A stretch of DNA of 64,000 nt from Nonomuraea sp. SBT364 (lineage in GTDB: Bacteria > Actinomycetota > Actinomycetes > Streptosporangiales > Streptosporangiaceae), in contig NZ_LAVL01000012.1 of the NCBI RefSeq assembly GCF_001083785.1, forward strand, positions 1-64,000, in the 5' to 3' direction. Position 1 is the stretch's first letter. Each line of letters begins with the position of its first letter. Both the position numbers and the translations under genes were made by a program. Of this stretch, positions 42,848 through 50,418 are shown one piece after another. A model generated the notes under the pieces. That model did no database searches, had not been told where the DNA came from, and saw nothing but the letters and a program-made list of their open reading frames with translations.

Positions 42848-45187
42848 TCAGATGCCCGAGACCCCGGTGATGCGGTGCAGCGCGAACCGGTGCACCGCCG
42901 CCCGGGTCTCGTCGTAGGCGGTCAGGTAGCCGCCCTCCATGCGGGCCGGCTCCAGGATGCGCGAGGTGGCGTTGCCCTGGGAGTCGAGGTAGCCGATCCA
43001 CACCCGGACGCCCTGCCGGATCGCGTCCTGGAGGGCGGAGATGGTGGCCGTGGCCGGGCTGCGGGGCAACTGGCCGCCGGGGGCGTCGACGGGCTCGCGG
43101 CGGGCCAGGTGGGCCGCGTCACCGGCGCGCAGGGCGCGGACGGCCGCCACCGCCACCTCGGGGTCCAGGCCGTTCGGTGAGCTGAGCGGGCGGGCGGCGG
43201 CGATGCCCTCGGTGCGCCGGCTGTCGAGCTGGGTGATGATCACATCGCCGTCGAGCGACTCGGGGACCGGCGCGTACCCCATGGCCCGCAGCGAGTCGAC
43301 CAGCGCCGCGCGCGACGAGCGGGAGGCGATGACGGTGGGCGCCAGGCGGCGCAGCCGCAGGGCGGCCGAGCGGCGGTCGGCGGTGATCTGGTCGAGCAGC
43401 GCCGGGTCGTCGCAGCGGATGTACGCGCCGGCCGTGCCGACGCGCATCCGCCCGTGCCGCCGGGCGACATCGGCGACCAGGTAGGACAGCGCCTGCGGGA
43501 CCGGCGTGGCGGAGTGGCGTTCGAGCATGGCCAGCAGCTCCTCGGCCGCCTGGCCGGCGTCCAGGGCGCGCCGGATGGAGCTCTCGCCGAACCGGTAGAC
43601 GGTCGCCCCGCCCTTGGACTCGACGTCGGCGGCGAGCGTCATCCACCGGTTCAGCTCGCTGGTGAGCGGGCCGGGGGCGACGGCGGTGAGGTCGGCCTGG
43701 AGCAGCACGTGGTCGACCGGCTCCGGCAGCAGCGGGGCGAGCGCCGAGGCGGGGTCGTCGCCGGAGAGCAGGGCCCGGCCGTGGCCGGACAGCGCGCCGA
43801 GCCCGGTGAGCCCGAGCTGTTCGGCCTCGCGCAGCGCGAACTCGGTGAGCTGCTCGCGCAGCGGCCCGCGGCGGCGCGGCTGCTCCCAGGCGAGGCGTTC
43901 GAGGATGGAGTCGCGCGAGGGCGCCAGGCCCGGTGCGGCGGCGAGCACGCCGAGCGCGGCCGCCCGGACGGCGGGCGCGGACGAGCGGCGCAGGTCGGTG
44001 TGCAGGGCGTTGAGCGGCCGGTCGCGGTCGTCGCGCTCACCCACCAGGCCGGGCACCCGGTCCATGTGCAGCCAGGTCGAGGCCAGCGCCACCCAGCGCT
44101 CGGCAGTGCCCCTGACCCGCCACAGGTCGTAGCCGGCGGTCGGCAGCCACTCGCCGTCGACGTTGCCGCCCGCCGCGATCAGCCCGGCGGCGTACGTGAC
44201 CTCCACGACCAGCGCGGCAGCCCATTCGGGCAGGTCGAGCTCGGTGGCGGTGCGTTTCATGTCGCGGACCCCGAGGCCGCCGGTGCGCAGCACGCCGGGC
44301 GGGTCGATGCTCCACCGCTCGCACAGCTCCTCGACCGCCCGCACGAACATGAACGCCTGCCCGGCCGCGGTGCGGTCGCCCAGCTTCCGGTCGCGGGCGG
44401 CGCCGTCGAGCGCGGGCGGCACGGCCAGCAGGTCACGATGCACGCGCCCGCCGCGCAGGTAGAGGCCTACCTCGCGGGGCAGCGTCACGCTCTCCTCGCC
44501 GGTCGCCGCCAGCAGGCCGCGGGCCAGCAGTTGCTCGATGGGCGAGCGGGCCGAGCCGATCCGGACCTCGCGCCGGGCGTTGGGCACCCGGCCGGTCGGC
44601 GGCCCCCAGGCGAGCTGGTCGAGCGCGGCCCTGGCCTCCGCCGAGACGTCCTCGACCAGCTTGGCGGGCTCGGCCAGCGCGGCGGCCAGGCGCTCCCGGC
44701 CGGACCCCTCGGTGCCGGGCGCGACGTCGTCGGCCATCTCCTCCAGCTGCTCCGGCGGATGATGCCGGAACGCCGCCTCGGCCGCCGGCCCCAGCCCCGC
44801 CGGGTCGTCCAGCGCCTTGCGCACGCCCGGGGCCAGGTCGAGCGCCGAGTCGGGGCCGTACACGAGGGCCAGGCCGCGCAGGTGGTCGAGCGCGGCGGTC
44901 AGCGCCGGCTCGGGCTTGCCCGCCGCCAGCGCGCCGCCGATCAGCTCGCGCAGCGCCGTCTTCCTGATCGGGCCGGGCTGTACGGCGAGCGTCTCGACGA
45001 CGGCGAGCCTGAACCGGTCGAGCCGGTCGAGCACCCTGGCGATCGCCGACGGGCTGCCCGCCCGGGAGGCCAGACCCTCCAGGTGGGCCGGCACCGGGGT
45101 GATCAGCTCGGGGCGCGCGGACACCAGCGCCCGCAGCTCCTCGTCGGAACGCCCCCTGATCCACTCCGTGAACTCCATCGTTGCCAT
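42848..45187 (-). CDS. XPB-associated protein with C-terminal WYL domain
   Basis: A 779-residue protein of the helicase-associated (Helicase_C_3-type) family that accompanies bacterial XPB; the mycobacterial counterpart, as I recall, is Rv0862c. It starts MEFTEWIRGRSDEELRALVS after MAT and has long alpha-helical repeats. It ends with a WYL-like domain: IRQGVRVWIGYLDSQGNATS, ILEPARMEGGYLTAYDE and HRFALHRITGV. WYL domains bind nucleic acid or nucleotides and regulate partners. No Walker motifs are seen. The XPB gene lies 3 kb downstream on the same strand, so the two are neighbours but not in one operon. Role inferred: cofactor for XPB. Confidence 0.88.
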   Translation of the reverse strand: MATMEFTEWIRGRSDEELRALVSARPELITPVPAHLEGLASRAGSPSAIARVLDRLDRFRLAVVETLAVQPGPIRKTALRELIGGALAAGKPEPALTAALDHLRGLALVYGPDSALDLAPGVRKALDDPAGLGPAAEAAFRHHPPEQLEEMADDVAPGTEGSGRERLAAALAEPAKLVEDVSAEARAALDQLAWGPPTGRVPNARREVRIGSARSPIEQLLARGLLAATGEESVTLPREVGLYLRGGRVHRDLLAVPPALDGAARDRKLGDRTAAGQAFMFVRAVEELCERWSIDPPGVLRTGGLGVRDMKRTATELDLPEWAAALVVEVTYAAGLIAAGGNVDGEWLPTAGYDLWRVRGTAERWVALASTWLHMDRVPGLVGERDDRDRPLNALHTDLRRSSAPAVRAAALGVLAAAPGLAPSRDSILERLAWEQPRRRGPLREQLTEFALREAEQLGLTGLGALSGHGRALLSGDDPASALAPLLPEPVDHVLLQADLTAVAPGPLTSELNRWMTLAADVESKGGATVYRFGESSIRRALDAGQAAEELLAMLERHSATPVPQALSYLVADVARRHGRMRVGTAGAYIRCDDPALLDQITADRRSAALRLRRLAPTVIASRSSRAALVDSLRAMGYAPVPESLDGDVIITQLDSRRTEGIAAARPLSSPNGLDPEVAVAAVRALRAGDAAHLARREPVDAPGGQLPRSPATATISALQDAIRQGVRVWIGYLDSQGNATSRILEPARMEGGYLTAYDETRAAVHRFALHRITGVSGI

Positions 45188-45223
45188 GGTATGTCCCTGC
45201 TCGTTGAGGCAGCATTGCTAGGC

Positions 45224-46042
45224 GTGATAGAGCGAGCGGACCAGCTCATACTCAACTACGTCAGCAAGGCCGCTGACGCGGCGCACGGCGTGCTGAGGCC
45301 CGAGCAGCGGCTCGACTTCACCAGGCGGCTGCGCGCCCGGATCGAGGAGGAGCGCGCGGGCAGCCAGAACGCGCGCGACGTGGTCAAGGTGCTCGCCCGG
45401 TTCGGTGACCCGGTGGCGCTGGTGGAGCGCGAGGTCCGCCGCCTGGCGGCCGCCTCGGCGCCGCCCCCGCCCGGCCCCGGAGCCGGGACGGACGGGGTGA
45501 CCGCGGCCTTCCCCAAGGTGGTGGACGACCCGGCGCTGCCGCCGGGCGTGGCGCACTACCGGAGGGTCGCCCGTGCCCAGCTGAGCAGGAGGCCGCGCGG
45601 GCTGCCGTTCGCCGGGCTGCGGCGGGCGGCGATGGCCGGTGCGAACCCGATGGCCACCGGCGGCCGGGACGCCAGGACCGTGGTCAAGGAGCATCCGCGC
45701 GAGGCCGCCGCCCTGGTGATCCTGGTGGTAGCGGCGCTGCTGGTGCCGTTCGACCTGCCGGCCGTCGCGATCTTCCGGGTGCCCGTGATCGCCTGGGGGG
45801 CGGGGGCGGCGCTGGTGATGTTCAGCGAGACCTGGGCGCTGCGCGACCGGCTGATCGGGATCGGAGCGCCCATGCTCGGCTACACGGCCGGTGGCGTGGT
45901 CGTGGGCGATCTGCGGGTGGGGGACCGGCCGGGGCTGCAGGCGTTCGTGCTGGAGTTCTTCAACGCCAGCGGGATCATGTTCATGATCGGCACCGGGGCG
46001 GGGGTGTGCTGGCTGTTCCTCCGGCTGCTCGATCGGGGATGA
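45224..46042 (+). CDS. HAAS-domain membrane protein
   Basis: A 272-residue protein. The first 75 residues resemble the HAAS/DUF1700-type helical domain (RIEEERAGSQNARDVVKVLA, RFGDPVALVEREVRRL), often found with PadR regulators or permeases. The rest contains four hydrophobic segments: AALVILVVAALLVPFDLPAV, VIAWGAGAALVMFSETWAL, MLGYTAGGVVVGDL and ASGIMFMIGTGAGVCWLFLR. The start is uncertain: GTG at 45224 is used, but ATG at 45191, divergent from the WYL gene by 3 bp, is possible. No function known. Confidence 0.75.
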   Translation: MIERADQLILNYVSKAADAAHGVLRPEQRLDFTRRLRARIEEERAGSQNARDVVKVLARFGDPVALVEREVRRLAAASAPPPPGPGAGTDGVTAAFPKVVDDPALPPGVAHYRRVARAQLSRRPRGLPFAGLRRAAMAGANPMATGGRDARTVVKEHPREAAALVILVVAALLVPFDLPAVAIFRVPVIAWGAGAALVMFSETWALRDRLIGIGAPMLGYTAGGVVVGDLRVGDRPGLQAFVLEFFNASGIMFMIGTGAGVCWLFLRLLDRG

Positions 46043-46045
46043 AGG

Positions 46046-46663
46046 TCAGGTGACGGGCGCGGGGGTGGGCGTCAGGCCGGTGGCCAGGCGCACCCAGGCC
46101 GTGACGAACTGGTCCTTCTCGGCGTGACCCGGCGTCTCGCCCACGGTCTCCTGGAACAGCCTGTACTGCACGACCGAACCGCCGAGCACGGCGGCGATGC
46201 CCGCCCAGTCGAGCTTGACGTCGCGATATTCGGGCTGCGTCTCGAACCAGGTGACGATGGCCTCGAACATCGGCTGCAGCAGCCCCTGCCGGACCACCGC
46301 CACCAGCTCGGGGAACTGGCTGAGATCGCGGAAGAAGACCCGGGTCAGCTCCGACTCCTCGCGGACCTTCGCCAGCCCGGCCCGGCACAGCAGCGACAGC
46401 CGGTCCTCCAGACCGGCCGAGGACTCCATGCCGTTCAGCTCGGCCAGGCTCTCGGCGATCTGGCCGGCGGTCCTGGCCGCGTGCTCGTTGATCGCGGCGG
46501 CGAGCACCTCGTACTTGGACTTGAAGTGCCGGTAGAGGCCGCCCGCGCCGGGGGACAGCCCGGCGGCGGCCTCGATCTCGGCGACGGACGTGGCGGCGTA
46601 GCCGCGCTCGGCGAACAGCCGCAACGACTCGTCGATGATCCGCTCACGCGTGCTCGTGGCCAT
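46046..46663 (-). CDS. TetR family transcriptional regulator
   Basis: A 205-residue TetR protein. The N-terminal HTH is RERIIDESLRLFAERGYAAT and SVAEIEAAAGLSPGAGGLYR, HFKSKYEVL. The C-terminal ligand domain is about 150 residues of helices. The ATG at 46663 is used because the family begins there and AGGAAAC precedes it. It is divergent from a HAD hydrolase gene, 100 bp apart. Its target and ligand are unknown. Confidence 0.92.
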   Translation of the reverse strand: MATSTRERIIDESLRLFAERGYAATSVAEIEAAAGLSPGAGGLYRHFKSKYEVLAAAINEHAARTAGQIAESLAELNGMESSAGLEDRLSLLCRAGLAKVREESELTRVFFRDLSQFPELVAVVRQGLLQPMFEAIVTWFETQPEYRDVKLDWAGIAAVLGGSVVQYRLFQETVGETPGHAEKDQFVTAWVRLATGLTPTPAPVT

Positions 46664-46763
46664 CTGTTTCCTGCTACCTCCGGCGGGATAAGTAATTCCT
46701 TTCCTACGGTCCCACAACAACCGCCGTTACACGTATCACCTCGTTCTTTGGCATCCTTCACAT

Positions 46764-47384
46764 GTGGCGACATCGGTGGGATTTGATCTGGACATGACAC
46801 TGGCTGATACGCGGGCGGGGATCGCGGCGGTCTACGACGAGCTCTCCGCGCGGCTCGGCGTCGCGATCGACAGCGCGCTGGTCGTCACCCGGCTCGGCCC
46901 GCCGCTCGAGCAGGAACTGGCCCACTGGCTGCCGGAAGAGGCGATCAAGGAGGCGGCCGACCTCTACCGGGAGATCTACCAGCACGTCGGCGTGCCCTCG
47001 CACGTGGCCATGGAAGGGGCACACGAGGCGATCGAGAGCGTGCGCGCCGGGGGCGGCCGGGTCATCGTGGTGACCGGCAAGAACGAGCGCGACGCCACCA
47101 GCACCGTGCGGCACCTCGGGCTGGACGTGGACGAGGTGGTCGGCGCCGTCTTCGGCGCGGGCAAGGGAACCGCCCTCGCGAGGTTCGGCGCGGCAGCTTA
47201 TGTTGGTGACCATGTGGCCGACATCGCGGCGGCGCGGGCGGGAGGCGCGTTCAGCGTCACGGTCGCGACCGGCCCTTACAGCGTGGGCGAGCTCCGCGAG
47301 CACGGAACCGATGTGGCACTGGCCGACCTGACGGAATTCGCCACCTGGTTCGCCGGATGGCGATCGCGCGCCGAACTCGTGTAA
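46764..47384 (+). CDS. HAD superfamily hydrolase
   Basis: A 206-residue HAD phosphatase of the phosphoglycolate-phosphatase-like type. Nucleophile D8 and D10 lie in FDLDMTLADTRAGI, motif II is VIVVTGKNERDATS, and the end motif YVGDHVADIAAARAGGAFSV holds the Mg-binding aspartate. A helical cap lies between residues 20 and 85. It starts with GTG at 46764. The physiological substrate is unknown. It is followed by a cold-shock gene 88 bp downstream. Confidence 0.92.
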   Translation: MATSVGFDLDMTLADTRAGIAAVYDELSARLGVAIDSALVVTRLGPPLEQELAHWLPEEAIKEAADLYREIYQHVGVPSHVAMEGAHEAIESVRAGGGRVIVVTGKNERDATSTVRHLGLDVDEVVGAVFGAGKGTALARFGAAAYVGDHVADIAAARAGGAFSVTVATGPYSVGELREHGTDVALADLTEFATWFAGWRSRAELV

Positions 47385-47472
47385 TTCATCGGCATTTACC
47401 CGGTCGCCCTGTCGCCCTACGGGGCATAACCTACGTCCATCCCTATCACGACTGTTTGAACGAGGTCCTCCT

Positions 47473-47868
47473 GTGCCGAGTGGCAAGGTCAAGTGGTACG
47501 ACGCCGACAAGGGTTTCGGCTTCCTCACCCGTGACGACGGCGGTGAGGTCTTCGTGCATTCCTCCGCGCTTCCGGCGAACGCCGGGCCACTCAAGCCCGG
47601 GCAGAAGGTCGAGTTCGGCGTGGCCGAGGGCCGGCGCGGCCAGCAGGCGCTCTCGGTGCGCATCCTTGACCAGCCGCCCACCCTGGCCAAGACCAAGCCC
47701 AAGGGCAAGCGGAAGAAGCCGGACGAGATGGTGGTCATCGTCGAGGACCTGATCAAACTGCTCGACGGCGTCTCCATGTCCTACCAGCGGGGCAAGCATC
47801 CCGAGGCGGCGCACGCCAAGAAGATCGCCCAGGTGCTGCGGGCCGTCGCCGACGACCTGGACGCCTAG
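47473..47868 (+). CDS. Cold-shock domain protein with C-terminal extension (CspB-like)
   Basis: A 131-residue protein. Residues 1-65 are a cold-shock domain (GKVKWYDADKGFGFLTRDDG with RNP-1, GEVFVHSSALPANAG with RNP-2). A basic linker, KTKPKGKRKKPDEM, is followed by a helical C terminus with HPEAAHAKKIAQVLRAVADD. This two-part layout matches the longer mycobacterial CspB (Rv0871 as I recall) rather than CspA. It starts with GTG at 47473. Its TAG stop overlaps that of the MFS gene on the opposite strand (CTAG). Confidence 0.94.
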   Translation: MPSGKVKWYDADKGFGFLTRDDGGEVFVHSSALPANAGPLKPGQKVEFGVAEGRRGQQALSVRILDQPPTLAKTKPKGKRKKPDEMVVIVEDLIKLLDGVSMSYQRGKHPEAAHAKKIAQVLRAVADDLDA

Positions 47869-49370
47869 CCGTTCGGGTTCGTCAGCGGTTTGGTGCGGTC
47901 GAGCGGCTCGGTCCGCGGCTCCGGCCCGGGATGCCGGACGCGGGCCTGCCGTTCGGCGGCCCGCACGCGGGTGCGCCGGGTCACCACCAGCCAGCCGAGC
48001 ACGGCGGTCAGCGTCACGGCCAGCGTGACGAAGCCCGCCGTGCTGCTCTCGGTCAGCGACAGCACCAGCCCGACCAGCCCGCCGAACACCCAGGCGAGCT
48101 GCAGCATCGCCTCGACCACGCCGAACGTGGACGAGCGCATCTCCTCGCCGATCTCCCGCTGCACGATCGCGTCGAGCGCCAGCTTGCCGAGCTCCTGGGC
48201 GAACGCGGTGACCAGCGAGATCGCGACGGCGGTCCACAGGCCGAAGAAGATCGCGGAGACGATCGTGGTCGTCACGGTCGCGGCCAGCGTGAGGAGCACG
48301 AGCACGCCGGGCGAGTGGTTGCGGGCCCAGTTGGCGGCCACCGCGCCGATCAGGCCGCCCAGCCCGGCCGCCGCCGCCAGCACCGCGATCGTCTTCGGCA
48401 CGTCGAAGAACGGGTCGGGCGTCGCGAGCCAGGGCACCCCGCCGTCCTGCACCAGGAAGAGCAGGAAGAACAGCAGGAACCCGGAGAACAGCCGGATGGC
48501 CACGTTCGCCCGGACGGCCTCGGCCACCGCCGGGCCCACGTTGAACAGGGTCCGCCAGCGGGGCGCCCGGCCCTCCTCCGGCGTCTCCTCATCCAGGTCG
48601 GGCGAATCCACGTGGCGCGGCAGGCGTACGGCGAAGACCCCCGCGAGCAGGAACGCGACCATCGCCACGCGCAGGATCGTGGCGCTGCCCAGCCACGCGG
48701 TCAGGCCCGCCCCGACCGGCACCATCACACCGGCCGTCACCAGGGAGAACAGCGCCACGCGCGCGTTGGCCGAGACGAGCGTGATGTCGGCGGGCAGCAC
48801 ACTCGGCATGATCGCCGCCCGCGACACGTTGTAGGCCTTCGACAGCACCAGGACGCCCAGCGCCCCGGCGAACAGCGTCGGCAGGTCCTGCGGCCCCACC
48901 GCCGCCGCCATCGCGAAGCACAGCAGCCCCCGGCCGAACAGCGTGCCGGCCATCACGTAGCGGCGCCCGGACCTGAAGCGGTCCAGGATCGGCCCCACGA
49001 ACGGCGCCAGCAAGGCGAACGGCAGCATCGTGATGACCAGATAGAGGGCCACGGGCCCGCGCGCCTCGCCGACCGGCAGCCCGAAGAACACGGTGCTGGC
49101 CAGCGCGATCGTGACGAGCGTGTCGCCCGCGCTGTGCCCGGCGGTGAGCTCGATCAGCCGGCCCAGGCCGGTGCGGTCGGCGCCGTTGGCGTGGGTGAGC
49201 CGCCGGGTGGCGCGCCCGACCTTGCGGGCCCCGCCCGCCGTGGCCCGGCCCGCGCGCGCGGTGCCGCCCGCCGTCGCCTTCGCGGCGCGCGCGGTCGCAC
49301 GGCCCGCGCCGGCGACGCCGCGCCCCACGCGCCGTGATATGTCCCGCGCTCGCTCCCAGCCTCCCTCCAC
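47865..49370 (-). CDS. MFS transporter with a repetitive Arg/Ala/Gly N terminus
   Basis: A 501-residue protein with twelve hydrophobic segments of MFS type (for example TLVTIALASTVFFGLPVG, ATILRVAMVAFLLAGVFAV, VLVLLTLAATVTTTIVSA). Residues about 12-60 are an unusual repeat: VAGAGRATARAAKATAGG, TARAGRATAGGARK, VGRATRRLTHANG, in which GRAT recurs. They are probably cytosolic and strongly basic. The closest relative I recall is mycobacterial Rv0876c, which also sits near cspB and a DUF3027 gene. The start is GTG at 49370; no earlier start codon follows the upstream stop in frame that has a site. Confidence 0.88.
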   Translation of the reverse strand: MEGGWERARDISRRVGRGVAGAGRATARAAKATAGGTARAGRATAGGARKVGRATRRLTHANGADRTGLGRLIELTAGHSAGDTLVTIALASTVFFGLPVGEARGPVALYLVITMLPFALLAPFVGPILDRFRSGRRYVMAGTLFGRGLLCFAMAAAVGPQDLPTLFAGALGVLVLSKAYNVSRAAIMPSVLPADITLVSANARVALFSLVTAGVMVPVGAGLTAWLGSATILRVAMVAFLLAGVFAVRLPRHVDSPDLDEETPEEGRAPRWRTLFNVGPAVAEAVRANVAIRLFSGFLLFFLLFLVQDGGVPWLATPDPFFDVPKTIAVLAAAAGLGGLIGAVAANWARNHSPGVLVLLTLAATVTTTIVSAIFFGLWTAVAISLVTAFAQELGKLALDAIVQREIGEEMRSSTFGVVEAMLQLAWVFGGLVGLVLSLTESSTAGFVTLAVTLTAVLGWLVVTRRTRVRAAERQARVRHPGPEPRTEPLDRTKPLTNPNG

Positions 49371-49538
49371 GCCTACCAGTCTTACCCGATTCCCCGTCGA
49401 TCTCCGCGTCGGATCCCCCTCAGTGGGCCCCCTCGACGTCGATCTCGCGACCCGATCCTGACCAGTCGGCCCCGTGAGGTCCGGGCATGGGTGAGAATGA
49501 AGTGTGAGCGAACAGCACCTTTCGGCGGAGGCGGGCCG

Positions 49539-50339
49539 ATGACCCGTGCCAGGACCCGCGTCTCCGCCCCCGACCAGGCCTGTGTCGCCGCCGTTGATCT
49601 GGCGCGCACCGCGGCCGAGGAGCTGGCGCGTCCGGGCGAGCCCGGCGAGCACCTCGGCTTCGAGAGCGAGGGCGACCGGATCGTCACCCATTACTTCGCC
49701 TGCCTCGACCGCGCCTATCGCGGCTGGCGCTGGGCGGTGACCGTCACCCGCGCCTCGCGCGCGAAGAAGGTCACGGTCAGCGAGGCCGTCCTGCTGCCCG
49801 GCGCCGGCGCGCTGCTGGCGCCCGAGTGGCTGCCGTGGAGCGAGCGGCTGCGGCCCGGCGACCTCGGCGTGGGCGACCTGCTGCCGACGGCCGACGACGA
49901 CGACCGGCTGGAGCCGGGCTTCACCGAGACCGACGACGACGTCGACCACCAGATGATTTTCGAGTACGGCCTGGGCCGGGCCCGTGTGCTCTCGGCCGTC
50001 GGCAAGGACCGGGCGGCCAGGCGCTGGCACTCGGGCGAGCACGGGCCGCACACTCCGATCGCACACGCCGCTCCCGCGCAGTGCTCCACCTGCGGCTTCT
50101 ACTGGCCGCTCGCGGGTGGGCTCCGGCGCACGTTCGGAGTCTGCGCCAATGAGTACGCGCCCGACGACGGCAAGGTGGTGGCCGCCGACCACGGCTGCGG
50201 GGCCCACTCCGAGGCCGCGGTCATGCCGCCGCCCGTGGAGCAGGCCACGCCCATCCTCGACGACCTGGGTTTCGACCTGATGGAGGAGGAGGCCGGATCG
50301 GTCGACGAAACCGCCTCCGAGGAGCTCGGCCACTCCTGA
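49539..50339 (+). CDS. DUF3027 family protein
   Basis: A 266-residue soluble protein matching DUF3027. It has DRIVTHYFACLDRAYRGWRW, the WAVTVTRASRAKKVTVSEAV strand and LLAPEWLPWSERLRPGDLGV. Cysteines in AQCSTCGFYWPLAG and FGVCANEYAPDD with HGCGAHSE may bind a metal. Start ATG at 49539 follows GGAGGCGGG; the upstream in-frame stretch is not family-like. Conserved across actinobacteria, function unknown. The neighbouring MFS gene is divergent. Confidence 0.9.
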   Translation: MTRARTRVSAPDQACVAAVDLARTAAEELARPGEPGEHLGFESEGDRIVTHYFACLDRAYRGWRWAVTVTRASRAKKVTVSEAVLLPGAGALLAPEWLPWSERLRPGDLGVGDLLPTADDDDRLEPGFTETDDDVDHQMIFEYGLGRARVLSAVGKDRAARRWHSGEHGPHTPIAHAAPAQCSTCGFYWPLAGGLRRTFGVCANEYAPDDGKVVAADHGCGAHSEAAVMPPPVEQATPILDDLGFDLMEEEAGSVDETASEELGHS

Positions 50340-50418
50340 TCGGCTTTCTGGCGGGGAGTGTCGGCGCGGGCCGCTAGCCTACGGTGGCCCCCTTCCCTCG
50401 ACCCCGGGATCGTGATCG

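Noticed and set aside
43454..45190. Extension of the HAAS-domain gene far upstream
   Set aside because: The upstream part is antisense to the WYL/XPB-associated gene; homology begins near 45224.
49371..50333. Extension of the MFS gene upstream on the minus strand
   Set aside because: It is antisense to the DUF3027 gene and low-complexity; the start at 49370 keeps the MFS fold intact.
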